From contig NW_026947487.1 of the NCBI RefSeq assembly GCF_034190915.1, positions 120,923,201 to 120,987,200 of the forward strand: a stretch of DNA of 64,000 nucleotides. The letters run 5' to 3'. The notes below the pieces were generated by a model. The model was given only the letters and a program-made list of their open reading frames with translations, did not search any database and was not told where the DNA came from. This stretch comes from Cavia porcellus (taxonomy: Eukaryota; Chordata; Mammalia; Rodentia; Caviidae). How positions within the stretch are numbered: the first letter of the stretch is position 1; each line of letters opens with the position of its first letter. This document shows, piece by piece, positions 32,636 through 38,478 of this stretch. Both the position numbers and the translations under genes were made by a program.

Positions 32636-34641
32636 GTTTGAAAGGTGTCTCATTTCACTTGTAAAATATTATGCATGTTTTGTTAATATATGCTTAAACT
32701 TGTCTGGAGAGTAGAGGCTGTATTGCCAACAGAGATCATCCCTGTAGTTGGCTGTCTAAATCGTAACTAACATAACATTTGAAGTTTTACAGGAAAGCAT
32801 TTACTTTTGAAATTGAGTGCAGGAATAATAAATGTTCATCAACGCTTAGAATGGAGCACTGTCTCAAGAGCTTTCTGCTTCTGTAGTAAGAGGTATCTGG
32901 CGATCCAGGCCAAACTTTCAGGGGGAAGCTGAGAGACAGAGGTGTATTGGATTGAAGCCAACACAAAAGAATCTGCAGTAGAATCAAGTCCTGAAGGAAG
33001 AGAGTTGGCGGATGGGTGTGCCCAGCACCTGGGGCAGGTGGACAGAGGACAGAGGCTACCTCTTCCTCCTCTTGCCCACTCATGCCACCTCCTTTCTTTC
33101 CAGAGCTGTCTGCACTTCCTGTAGCATAAAGGTGAGCTCGCGTGGGGCTTTAAGTCTGTGAGCTGAGACAGGCATTCTGCTGTTTCCCAGTGCATATACC
33201 GCACAATCCCATCTCACCCCATATCCTTCTCCGGAACCCTTTCTTAAACTTACCAAGACTGTGAAGTGTTTTGTTTTGTTTTATTATTTTTTTGAGACAG
33301 GGTCTCACTAAGTGATGTAGGCTGGCCTTGAACTCACAGTGATCCTCCTGCCTCAGCCTCCCAAGTGCTGGAATTACAGATGTGTGCCACCATGCTCAGT
33401 TGACTGTGAAATTTATAAGGGTCTCTTGGTTAATCTCTTTTCTTTTCTTTTTTGTACCGGAAATCTTAACTCAGGACCTTGCACTTGCCAGGCAGGCACT
33501 GTGCCACAGTATATCCAAAGCCCTAGCTGGTCTACTTTTTAAAAATGGAGTGGTTTTTGTTGTTGTTGCTCGTTTGTTTTTTGTTTTTTGTTTCTTGTTT
33601 TGTGTTTTTTTTTTTTTTGTTTTGTTTTGTTTTTGAGACAGGTCTTGATGTGTAGTTCAGGCTGGCCTTGAACTCACTATGGAGCGCAAACCGGCCTTGA
33701 ACTCACAGGGATCCTCCTGCCTCAGCCTCCTGAGTGCTGGGATTACAGGTGTGCATCACTACGCCCAGCTTTAAAAATGTTTTTAGCTGGGGCTTCTTTA
33801 TAATCTACCCCGACAATACAGAAACTCTTCTGTCATCAGTGTCATATGCTGATTGTGTGCAGGGCACAATGCCAAGCCCTTTATGGTATAAAAAGGCACT
33901 GTTTCTGCCTCTAAAAATCGTCACTTACATGAGCAGAAACAGCAGTGGTGTGAGAAGGTGGGAGCACGGGTCCTCAGGAATGTGGGGCTCCCAAGGGTTT
34001 GTACCTGGTCCATACCTCCCTCTGTATTGCAGATGAAGATGCCTTCTAAGAAGTGTGCACACATCCCCGTCTACTCTCTGGGCTTTGAGAGTCCTCAGAG
34101 GACACCCACGGCCAAGGCCGCGCCTGCGCAGAGGAGAGAGGTCTTCCAGTGTGTTGCTTTGCCTTGTTGAGGGGGTCCAGGCATTTGGGGCTTGTAGGAA
34201 ACCGGCAGCTGGGGCCAGGCCCCTTCCTGAGAGGGCGGGCAGGGGAGTGATTCATCCTGCCCCGGGAAGTAGCCTAGTGAGTTCCTTCTCTAAATCCCAT
34301 GCGTGGAGGGTGAGGGGAGGGGCGGTTGTGGGCCTGAGGACTCTGGGCCGTTTGTGATTTGGGAGGACAGGACTGGCGGCGTCTCAGTCTGATGGTCCTC
34401 TCCTGGCCCCTGCCCCAGGTCCCTGCAAGGGCCACGGTGGCGGAGCGTGGAGGAAGAGTTCCCGCACATCTACGCACATGGCTGTGTCCTGAAGGACGTC
34501 TGCAGCGACTGCACCAGCTTCGTGGCTGACGTTGTCCGCTCCAGCCGAAGGAGTGTGGACGCCCTCAACGCCACACCACGCCGCAGCCGTCAGACCCAGT
34601 CCCTTTACCTCCCAGACACCCAGACCCTAGACTTCCAGTGA
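4621..34641 (+). CDS. SPIRE2: SPIRE2, spire-type actin nucleation factor 2 (15 coding exons, complete)
   Basis: SPIRE2 nucleates actin filaments at vesicle and cortical membranes together with FMN-type formins and recruits myosin V. The coding exons join in frame to 717 codons (human protein about 714). The KIND domain covers about residues 20-205 and begins [17 protein letters not shown]. Three WH2 actin-binding motifs follow: about 278-298 ([15 protein letters not shown]), 311-329 ([15 protein letters not shown]) and 343-361 ([14 protein letters not shown]). The myosin V globular-tail-binding motif is about 438-451 ([14 protein letters not shown]), the SPIR box about 533-559 ([20 protein letters not shown]) and the FYVE-like zinc finger about 575-605 with cysteines 575-578, 591, 594, 599 and 602. 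The start fits the family N-terminus and ends an alanine/glycine-rich leader. All junctions are GT-AG except intron 9 (GC-AG). No frame disruption is seen, so the gene looks functional. Identification rests on recognising the family sequence. Confidence 0.97.
6353..6451 (-). repeat. Old tRNA-derived SINE in SPIRE2 intron 1
   Basis: Reads TAGTACTAGGCATTGAACTC through CTGAACTAAATCCCTGACCC on the + strand, preceded by a T-rich tail. Diverged. Confidence 0.7.
6727..6885 (+). repeat. B1-dID-type composite SINE
   Basis: A B1-like half (GCTGGGCATGGTGGTGCAG through GGGAGGCTGAGGCAAGAGGA) is fused to a tRNA-like half (GGAGATGTAGCTCACTGTGA, GGGTTTAATGCC). This is the dimeric structure known in non-murid rodents. 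Confidence 0.8.
6930..7065 (-). repeat. B1-like SINE
   Basis: TTTTTGAGACAGGGTTTTGC through GTGTTGGGATTATAGC, with the duplicated GGCTGGCCTTGAA segment. Confidence 0.8.
7134..7238 (+). mobile_element. Young tRNA-derived SINE
   Basis: GGGGCTGGGGATTTAGCTCA at the start, CTTGCAAGCAGGCAGTCGTG in the anticodon-arm region and the tail GGTACCGATAAAAAGG, then A-rich. Almost consensus. Confidence 0.92.
8100..8250 (-). repeat. B1-like SINE
   Basis: T-run, then CCTGAGACAGTGTCTCACTA and GTGCTGAGGTTATAGGCATA, ending ATGCCTGGC. Confidence 0.75.
9017..9240. repeat. Two old ID-type SINEs (+ then -)
   Basis: 9017-9100 (+) reads GTAGGGTGTAGCTCAGTGGT with GAGTTTGATCCCTAG. 9155-9240 (-) reads TACTGGGAGTTGAACTCAGG through CTGAGCCCAGGCCCC. 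Confidence 0.7.
10371..10540 (+). repeat. MIR element (ancient SINE)
   Basis: GCATTTATGGAGAACTTACT, then ATGTGTTAGACACTAGGTAC, then ATCAAATCCTTGCAGTAACC matches the MIR core with its mammalian-wide motif. Sense orientation, well diverged. Confidence 0.75.
11543..11660 (-). repeat. B1-like SINE
   Basis: TTTTTTGAGATGGGTCTCAC through GATGACAGGCATGAACCACC. Confidence 0.85.
12150..12908. repeat. SINE cluster: B1 (+), ID (-), B1 (+), B1-dID (+), ID (+)
   Basis: 12150-12311 is a B1-like copy with an A-rich (AAT)n tail. 12411-12496 is an inverted tRNA-like copy (TGATACTGGGAATCAAACTC). 12520-12640 is a second B1-like copy. 12645-12825 is a composite B1-dID (GGGTTGGGCATGGTGGTGGA, then TAGGGATATAATTCAG). 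12840-12908 is an ID-like copy (GAGGATGTAGCTCAGTGGCA). Confidence 0.75.
14127..14170 (+). CDS. SPIRE2: SPIRE2 coding exon 2
   Basis: A 44-nt micro-exon with acceptor TCTTGCAG and donor CAG|GTACTT. With the carried base it reads [15 protein letters not shown], matching the family linker inside the KIND domain. It is too short to be found without the splice logic. Confidence 0.93.
14195..14450 (-). repeat. Two adjacent B1-like SINEs
   Basis: TTTTTGAGACGGAGTCTCTC begins the first. A T-run and GAGATGGGGTCTTGCTAGGT begin the second. Both carry the GTAGCCCAGGCTG duplication. Confidence 0.75.
15953..16070 (-). mobile_element. Young tRNA-derived SINE with TSD
   Basis: T-run, GTCTTTTTCCTTTTTATCGG, and ending GCTAAATCCCCAGCCCC. 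The flanks CCTAGCCTCACTTTTT are repeated on both sides. Confidence 0.92.
16850..17030 (+). repeat. B1-dID-type composite SINE (5' partial)
   Basis: GAGCCCAACCTGGACAACTC, then GACCCTGTCTCAAAATATAA, then a tRNA-like half TAGCTGGGGATGTTACTCAG. Confidence 0.65.
17280..17425 (+). repeat. B1-like SINE
   Basis: ATGTGGTGGTGCACACTGCA through GACCCTGTCTTGGAAAAAAA, full length with A tail. Confidence 0.85.
17680..18030 (-). repeat. B1-dID composite followed by B1-like SINE
   Basis: 17680-17874 in reverse order is a tRNA-like half (ACTGGGAACTCAACCCAGGG) followed by a B1 half (TTGAGACTGTCTTTAAGTCA). 17888-18030 is a separate B1-like copy (TTTTGAGATAGTCTAGCTAT). Confidence 0.7.
18083..18395 (-). mobile_element. 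Probable MaLR (ORR1/MT-like) solo LTR
   Basis: On the + strand it reads CTTTCTGTTACTGTAACAAA, TACCTTAGGTCATCATAAAG and GTTTGCTGTGGTTCACGGAT, the inverted end typical of mammalian MaLR LTRs. Diverged, and the boundaries are approximate. Confidence 0.5.
18984..19105 (+). repeat. B1-like SINE
   Basis: GGCATGGTAGTATACTCCTA through ACTACATAGCAAGACTCTGA, then an A-run. Confidence 0.75.
19269..19628 (+). CDS. SPIRE2: SPIRE2 coding exon 3
   Basis: 360 nt, phase 0 at both ends. It codes the core of the KIND domain ([19 protein letters not shown], then an acidic EEEEE stretch, then [15 protein letters not shown] and [21 protein letters not shown]). Acceptor CCCACAG, donor GAG|GTGAGT. The exon is strongly GC-rich against its surroundings. 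Confidence 0.97.
20165..20513 (-). repeat. 3' LTR of the MaLR-like element
   Basis: Starts TGGTTACTTTTCTC and ends ACCATAGCA on the + strand. Longer than its partner because it keeps a segment around CCTTATACTGTACACAGGCC. Confidence 0.7.
22172..22476 (-). repeat. 5' LTR of the MaLR-like element
   Basis: Starts TGGTTACTTTTGTTGC and ends CTGTAACA on the + strand. Shares most of its length with the other LTR, with several substitutions and deletions, implying an old insertion. Confidence 0.7.
22480..23010. repeat. Degenerate short-period tandem repeat (CACASAGGCC-like)
   Basis: Repeated variants of CACACAGGCCCAG, CACAGAGGCCTGG, CATACAGGCC and CCACAGGCC recur at irregular 15-25 nt spacing in SPIRE2 intron 3. 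It looks like a decayed minisatellite. Confidence 0.5.
24089..24169 (+). CDS. SPIRE2: SPIRE2 coding exon 4
   Basis: 81 nt, phase 0. It codes [11 protein letters not shown]...[10 protein letters not shown], the linker that closes the KIND region. Acceptor GGTTCCAG, donor TGG|GTGAGA. Confidence 0.95.
24261..24425 (+). CDS. SPIRE2: SPIRE2 coding exon 5 (first WH2)
   Basis: 165 nt, phase 0. It codes [20 protein letters not shown] and then [19 protein letters not shown] followed by LRKVM, the first WH2 actin-binding motif with its LRKV signature. Donor ATG|GTGAGC. Confidence 0.97.
24655..24978 (-). repeat. Two tRNA-derived SINEs and one B1-like SINE
   Basis: 24655-24750 has a T-run and GTACCAGGGATCAAACTCAT. 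24760-24832 has TTGTACCAGAAATTGAACTC and GCTGAGCTATATCCCCAGCC. 24838-24978 is a B1-like copy (TTGAGATAGGGTCTTGTTAT). Confidence 0.75.
25224..25310 (+). CDS. SPIRE2: SPIRE2 coding exon 6 (second WH2)
   Basis: 87 nt, phase 0. It codes [20 protein letters not shown] and then IRSRPPLKQ, the second WH2. Acceptor CCTCTAG, donor CAG|GTATTG. Confidence 0.97.
25615..25738 (+). CDS. SPIRE2: SPIRE2 coding exon 7 (third WH2)
   Basis: 124 nt, phase 0 to 1. It codes [20 protein letters not shown] and then [13 protein letters not shown], the third WH2. Acceptor TTACAG, donor GAG|GTAGGC. Confidence 0.96.
26264..26433 (+). CDS. SPIRE2: SPIRE2 coding exon 8
   Basis: 170 nt, phase 1 to 0. It codes [15 protein letters not shown], then NLSVTD, then [20 protein letters not shown], a conserved linker between the WH2 cluster and the myosin-binding motif. 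Acceptor CCACTGCAG, donor GAG|GTCAGA. Confidence 0.95.
26847..27035 (+). repeat. B1-dID-type composite SINE
   Basis: AGCCGGACATGGTGGTAGAC at the B1 end, then GACTGGCAATGTAGCTCAAT and GGGTTCAATCTCC in the tRNA-like half. It sits in intron 8, just before exon 9. Confidence 0.75.
27147..27336 (+). CDS. SPIRE2: SPIRE2 coding exon 9 (myosin V binding motif; GC donor)
   Basis: 190 nt, phase 0 to 1. It codes [20 protein letters not shown] and then DLAQLRSE, which contains the globular-tail-binding motif for myosin V, followed by a variable Pro/Gly/Arg-rich linker ending WRPTAWDQ. The only donor that keeps frame is AGG|GCAAGT, a GC-type donor otherwise matching consensus. Confidence 0.92.
28221..28336 (+). 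CDS. SPIRE2: SPIRE2 coding exon 10 (variable linker)
   Basis: 116 nt, phase 1 to 0. With the carried G it reads G-SCPVSVQ..., then a Ser/Asp/Pro-rich low-conservation linker, and ends [10 protein letters not shown], which is the conserved lead-in to the SPIR box. Acceptor TTCCTCTAG, donor CTG|GTGAGT. The frame agrees with family members on both sides. Confidence 0.9.
28337..30077 (+). other. SPIRE2 intron 10
   Basis: 1.7 kb with a possible LTR at 28735-29070. The remainder is unique-looking with no coding signal. Confidence 0.7.
28735..29070 (-). mobile_element. Possible ERV LTR fragment
   Basis: The reverse complement carries an AATAAAGGCC poly(A)-type signal (28764-28773 region) and GC-rich promoter-like sequence (GGGGCGGGCGGAATG). 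Boundaries and class are uncertain. Confidence 0.35.
30078..30212 (+). CDS. SPIRE2: SPIRE2 coding exon 11 (SPIR box)
   Basis: 135 nt, phase 0. It codes [20 protein letters not shown] followed by [11 protein letters not shown], the SPIR box shared with Rab-effector-like proteins, then [10 protein letters not shown]. Acceptor CACCCTAG, donor AAG|GTGAGG. Confidence 0.97.
30311..30378 (+). CDS. SPIRE2: SPIRE2 coding exon 12 (FYVE-like zinc finger, part 1)
   Basis: 68 nt, phase 0 to 2. It codes [20 protein letters not shown] and then CK: six of the zinc-finger cysteines and the turret region used for membrane binding. Donor GAG|GTGAGC. Confidence 0.96.
30607..30830. repeat. B1-like SINE (-) and ID-like SINE (+)
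   Basis: 30607-30712 reads AAGATGGGGTCTCACTGAGC. 30735-30830 reads GACTTGGGATGTAGCTGAGT and GCATTTGATACATAGCAC with an AAC-rich tail. Confidence 0.7.
31655..31785 (-). repeat. B1-like SINE
   Basis: TTTTTGACACAGTCTTGCTA through GAGTGCTGGGATTACAGGTG. Confidence 0.8.
32038..32147 (-). mobile_element. Young tRNA-derived SINE with 12-bp TSD
   Basis: T-run, GTCTTTTTCATTTTATCAGT, ending CTAAACCCCCAGGCCCC. TCAACTCCAATT flanks both ends (32029-32040 and 32148-32159). Confidence 0.92.
32324..32632 (+). mobile_element. B1-like SINE, then young tRNA-derived SINE
   Basis: 32324-32480 is B1-like with internal duplication. 32498-32632 is a near-consensus tRNA-SINE (GGGGCTGGGGATTTAGCTCA ... GGTACCGATAAAAAGG) with a long A tail. 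AAAAAGTAGTTTGA flanks it on both sides. Confidence 0.92.
33104..33131 (+). CDS. SPIRE2: SPIRE2 coding exon 13 (28-nt micro-exon)
   Basis: Only 28 nt, with acceptor TTTCCAG and donor AAG|GTGAGC. It reads [10 protein letters not shown], supplying two more zinc-finger cysteines (599 and 602). Both flanking phases (2 then 0) fit. Isolated among SINE-rich intron sequence. Confidence 0.94.
33275..33772 (-). repeat. B1-like, tRNA-derived and B1-like SINEs
   Basis: 33275-33400 (TTTGAGACAGGGTCTCACTA), 33448-33525 (TTTGTACCGGAAATCTTAAC) and 33615-33772 (TTTTTGAGACAGGTCTTGAT), separated by T/G-rich low-complexity DNA. Confidence 0.75.
34033..34148 (+). CDS. SPIRE2: SPIRE2 coding exon 14
   Basis: 116 nt, phase 0 to 2. 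It codes [20 protein letters not shown], then [19 protein letters not shown]. The donor CCA|GTGTGT is the one that restores Q-SLQG with the next exon; the neighbouring GTGTTG site would break the frame. Confidence 0.94.
34419..34641 (+). CDS. SPIRE2: SPIRE2 coding exon 15 (C-terminus and stop)
   Basis: 223 nt ending in TGA. It codes [20 protein letters not shown], then [19 protein letters not shown], then [22 protein letters not shown], the conserved C-terminus. Acceptor CTGCCCCAG. Confidence 0.97.
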
Positions 34642-35266
34642 CAATGGCCCAGGGCGGCCAGGCCTGCGCATGTACATATATACATAGATGCCTTTCTATA
34701 ATATATGCATATAGCCTATATATTTATAATGTTTTCTTACCCTCTGCTCATTTGGGAGCAGGTCCACTGCAGGGCCCTCCCCTGGGAGGCTGTTCCCATT
34801 TAAGACTCCTGAGGGTGGGGATGGAGGGTGTTCCTTTTCTTGAAAAGGGAGGGCAGGGAATTCCAGACCCTGAATCTCCAGGACACCCTGCCTCAGTTCT
34901 TACCGGTACAGGTCGTACCATACGCCCACTTCCCCTTCCTGGGTAGGAATCTAGGTTGGGTTGGGGAACCTGCCTGCTTCTGCCTCCTGATGGGGGCCTA
35001 AGGCACCTGGAAGCTTCCAGGTGGGTGGGAGGGACCCTCTGGGAGGTGTGCCAGGCACCCCACATCTCCATTATGAAGGCTGAGGCCACGCTTGGACTCT
35101 GCCAGCACATCGCTACCACCCTACCCCTCCAGGACCTCTAATGCACTGGTGCTATGCTCCTCACTGCAGGCCAGGGGCCTGGGGATACTAGATGGTCCTG
35201 GCACAGCTCTGGAAAGTCATGCCCATGGCCATGTGACCCTAATAAAGACGATCTTATGGTGACCAT
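34642..35266 (+). other. SPIRE2: SPIRE2 3' UTR
   Basis: Non-coding sequence after the stop, with an AT-rich stretch (ATATATACATAG, TATATATTTATAATG) at about 34674-34730. It is otherwise unique and ends shortly after the poly(A) signal. Confidence 0.8.
35241..35246 (+). terminator. SPIRE2 poly(A) signal AATAAA
   Basis: Canonical AATAAA about 600 nt after the stop, followed within 40 nt by T/G-containing sequence. It is the first canonical signal downstream of the stop codon. Confidence 0.75.
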
Positions 35267-38030
35267 CTGGGGACAAAGCTGTGGTGGGAAGCTGAGGCAG
35301 GAGGATCCCAAATTCTGTGAAGGTGAAGCTCAGCTCTGAGGGGCTGCCTGCCCTCAGGGACAGAAAAGTCTTCAACACTGCTGTCAGGGTGCCCATCACA
35401 GAACATGGCATCCAATGCCTGTCCACAAAGTCCTAGTTAGGCTCCTTGGCAGGCTGAGGCAGGAGGATGGCAAATTTGAAGCCTGTCTGAGCCACTTACT
35501 AAGATCTTGTTTCAAAGTAAAACTAAGAACAAGGATTGGGGAATGAAGCATTTGCTTAGCACACAAGAGATCCTGAGTTAAGTCTCCAGCACCACACACA
35601 CACACACAACCTGATGCTTGGGGCAGCTTCTCTGCCCACTCCATAGCCCCCGTCATCATGGTCAGGGCTGGATCCAGCTGCTGGCTGTACTTGCTGGCCT
35701 GGGTCCCCTTTGGTCTGGTTTCTCAGCCCCCTAGTCCTGTTCTTCAGGAAGAGGACCCAGCTAGTGTTCCAGAAGGGTGCAGGCTGAGAGTACCCTAGCA
35801 CTGAGCACCTTGCAGCTCACATGCACCACAAAGAACGGTTCTGCATCACTCCTAGCAGATGAGGAAACTAAGGCCAAGTATGTGAAGGAATGTGGCAGTG
35901 CATTCCAGGAAGTCAACTCCAGACTGCTCAGCCCATCAGGGCTGGAGGAGACCCCCAAAGGACAAGGATTCTAAGTTGGGCCTATGGGAAAGAATACCCT
36001 CAGCAGCTGCAGTCCAAGAAACTCGAACACACAAAATCAGAGCAGCTAATAAAAGTACCCAGCTCCCACTGTTTATTTGAATATAGACTGTTTATTCTTG
36101 TGTTTTTATTCTGTTTAAAAGAGAACCAAGTGTGGAGGTGCAAAGATAGCAGTCTGGGAGACTGAGGCAAGAGAATCACATTGAATACCTGCCTGGAGAA
36201 CTCAGTGACTTAATGAGACCCTGTACCAAAAACTTAAAAAAAAAAAAAAAAGGCTAGGGAAATAGCACAAAGTGGAGGCCCTAGATTTAATCTCAAGTAC
36301 CACACCAAAAATAAGGGGGATGGAATGATTGGGAATTGTCACACATTCGCAATAAAAGTTTTCATCTGTGTAGAAACATCAGCAGACACCACTGGATGTC
36401 AAACATCATTGCTATTATCTCCCTGAGCTTACAGAGCAGAAGTTGGCACTGGGCAACTTGCCCACCTCACAGTTCCGAAGTAGGGAGAACCAGGTCTGAA
36501 CCCCTAGACAATAGGAAGTCAGTGCTTACAGCAGTGGAAACATATCCTGGGGGCAATGAGCCTTCTATTTAGCTTCTTGCTGAGACTGCTTGGTGGGCAA
36601 ACTCCAAGGACAAGTCAAGAACTGTCTCTTCCATATCTCTGGGCTCTGAGGGGTGCCAGCCTCACCTCTTTCCCCAAGCTGTACAGACAAGCTGCAGAAC
36701 TGACTACTGAAACAGCTCTTGGCCTCATCTGGACAAACACAGCTTTCCTTGTTGACGCCTCAGGCTGCAACAGCCAGGGAGAAACTTGCATACAATTGCC
36801 TGTTTGTGTGTCCCTCATAGTGTGTACCACCTATTGGGGAAGGGAAGATTTCCAGGCAAGAGGCCTTAAATTAAGGACTTTCTTGGATTCCATCCATAAG
36901 CCTGGGAACACAGGCTTGTGTAGACTGGTCAGGCAACTCTCAAGGGGGACACAGACATAGAAACCAACAACTAGCCTTCTTAACAGGCCAGACAAGAGTG
37001 GGTGCTGAGTGTGACTAGAGTGAGGCCCCCATGGAGCACATGATTCTGGTCAGCAGTGCACACCATTCCTTGAGGAACAACACTGACACCATCCCAGCCT
37101 CAGTGGAGCCCACACTCCTGGGGAAAACAGGAGAAAGTACAACCCAGGGACAAGAGCAGCGAGGATCAGTGAGGAGACATCCTGTGACCCAACCTTGTCC
37201 TGCTCCCCATCTCAGGCGTGGCCAGCAATGGACCTCACCTGCAGTCTGGACTCAAACCTAACTGCAACCCAGGTCCTTTTGAGTCTCAGGGCCTGGCTTA
37301 GCCCCATAGTAGGCCATTCCATGTGCTAGGCTGCTTCTCACCCCTACACCAGTTCATTTTGCTCTTGCAATTCTCAATCCTGACTGCCCCTGGAATGTGT
37401 TTTCAAAACAGTTGAACTCCAACTCAGTTGGGGGAGGATATTTAATGTCTTTATTGTAAAATTTTCTCTAGAAGATAGTGCACAGTAAGAGTGGCAAACT
37501 TCTACCTTAGGATACCAATTCCCACACCTATATGTTCAAGAGAATTGCAACTCCTAGAAACTGAGATTCGGACCCATTTATCTTGGGGAGGAGGGGTGCA
37601 CAGCTGCCTGCAATTTGGAGAAGGTCCTTGATTTAGGGACATGTGTTTCTGGCTTTATTTTTTTTTTTTTAACTTTTTTAAAAATCCGTACAGGGGATCG
37701 AACTCACGACTGCCTGCTTGCAAGGCAGGTGCTTATGCCGCTGAGCTAAATCCCCAGCCCCATTTCTGCTTTTATGTATTTATTTATTTTAGAGGTAGGT
37801 TGTCGCTATGAAGTCCAGGGTGCCTTGGTCCTCCCGCCTCAGTCTCCCAAGTGCTGGGATTATAGACGTGCGCCACCACGCCAGCTAGATGTGTTTGTTT
37901 ATACAAAGACGAAAACTGTCCCTGCGTCCTCCGCATCCTTCCTATGCCCTAGGAAGCACTCTGCGAACCAGGGGCTAACGTATGCGTATGACTGGCTCTA
38001 AGCCTCTCCACCCGCCACCCTTGTCACAGA
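35266..38030. other. SPIRE2-TCF25 intergenic spacer
   Basis: Non-coding spacer with B1-dID remnants at about 35430-35600 and 36128-36318, a short (CA)n at 35595, MIR-like stretches at about 35800-35900 and 36385-36520, a young tRNA-SINE (37655-37762) and a B1 fragment. The open frame at 36556-36960 has no recognisable domain. Confidence 0.6.
37655..37762 (-). mobile_element. Young tRNA-derived SINE
   Basis: T-run, AAAATCCGTACAGGGGATCG, ending GCTAAATCCCCAGCCCC. It has a small gap in the GGTACC region. Confidence 0.88.
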
Positions 38031-38152
38031 TGGTCATCTGTGCCCCCCGCTTACGAGCCGAGAACCCCGGAAAAACACTTCAGGGCAGTCAGCCGGGGAC
38101 GCTCAACTCTCGCGGGAGGCTCCAGGACTTTCTTTGACGCCACAGGTGACGG

Positions 38153-38166
38153 ACAGGAAGTTCCGG
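38153..38166. promoter_or_regulatory. Paired ETS-like sites (ACAGGAAGTTCCGG)
   Basis: A near-palindrome with a GGAAGT core facing a TTCC core, about 125 bp upstream of the TCF25 ATG. It is typical of housekeeping CpG-island promoters. Confidence 0.55.
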
Positions 38167-38218
38167 AGAGCCGCAGCACGCAGACGCGACACGCCAGCCT
38201 CTGCTAGTGCGTCGTCAG

Positions 38219-38230
38219 TGCGCAGGCGCG
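38219..38230. promoter_or_regulatory. NRF1-like site (TGCGCAGGCGCG)
   Basis: Differs by one base from the NRF1 consensus YGCGCAYGCGCR. Located about 60 bp upstream of the TCF25 ATG and probably near the start site. Confidence 0.55.
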
Positions 38231-38286
38231 CCAGCAGCTAGACTGCTGCTCTTCCTTCTCCCTCAAGACGTAAGGCGTAGGGTCCT

Positions 38287-38478
38287 ATGTCGCGCCGGGC
38301 CCTCCGGAGATTGAGGGGGGAACAGCGTGGCCAGGAGCCCCTCGGGCCCAGCGCCCTGCAGTTTGTCCTCCGTGATGACGATGACGCGGAAGAAGAAGGA
38401 CCAAAGCGGGGCCCGGGGGTCCGGCTCCCCGGAGGGACAGGGAAGGAGGGCGTCCAAGTCAACAACCGGTTCGAGCTG
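38287..38478 (+). CDS. TCF25: TCF25 coding exon 1
   Basis: 192 nt, residues 1-64, phase 0. It carries the basic N-terminus and acidic run and ends VNNRFEL. Donor CTG|GTGAGG. The start context CCTATGT is weak, but no other in-frame ATG is nearby and the N-terminus matches the family exactly. Confidence 0.96.

Larger units (their letters stand above)
30379..33103 (+). other. SPIRE2 intron 12
   Basis: 2.7 kb with several SINEs. 30860-31560 is unique and has a weak inverted open-frame pattern. 32640-33100 shows nothing recognisable. Confidence 0.7.

Noticed and set aside
34141..34160. Alternative SPIRE2 exon 14 donor at CAGT|GTGTTG
   Set aside because: It would put the last exon out of frame. 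CCA|GTGTGT gives the conserved FQSLQG.
36556..36960. 134-codon open frame between SPIRE2 and TCF25
   Set aside because: No domain and no recognisable family. It lies beside MIR-like sequence. Length alone is not evidence.
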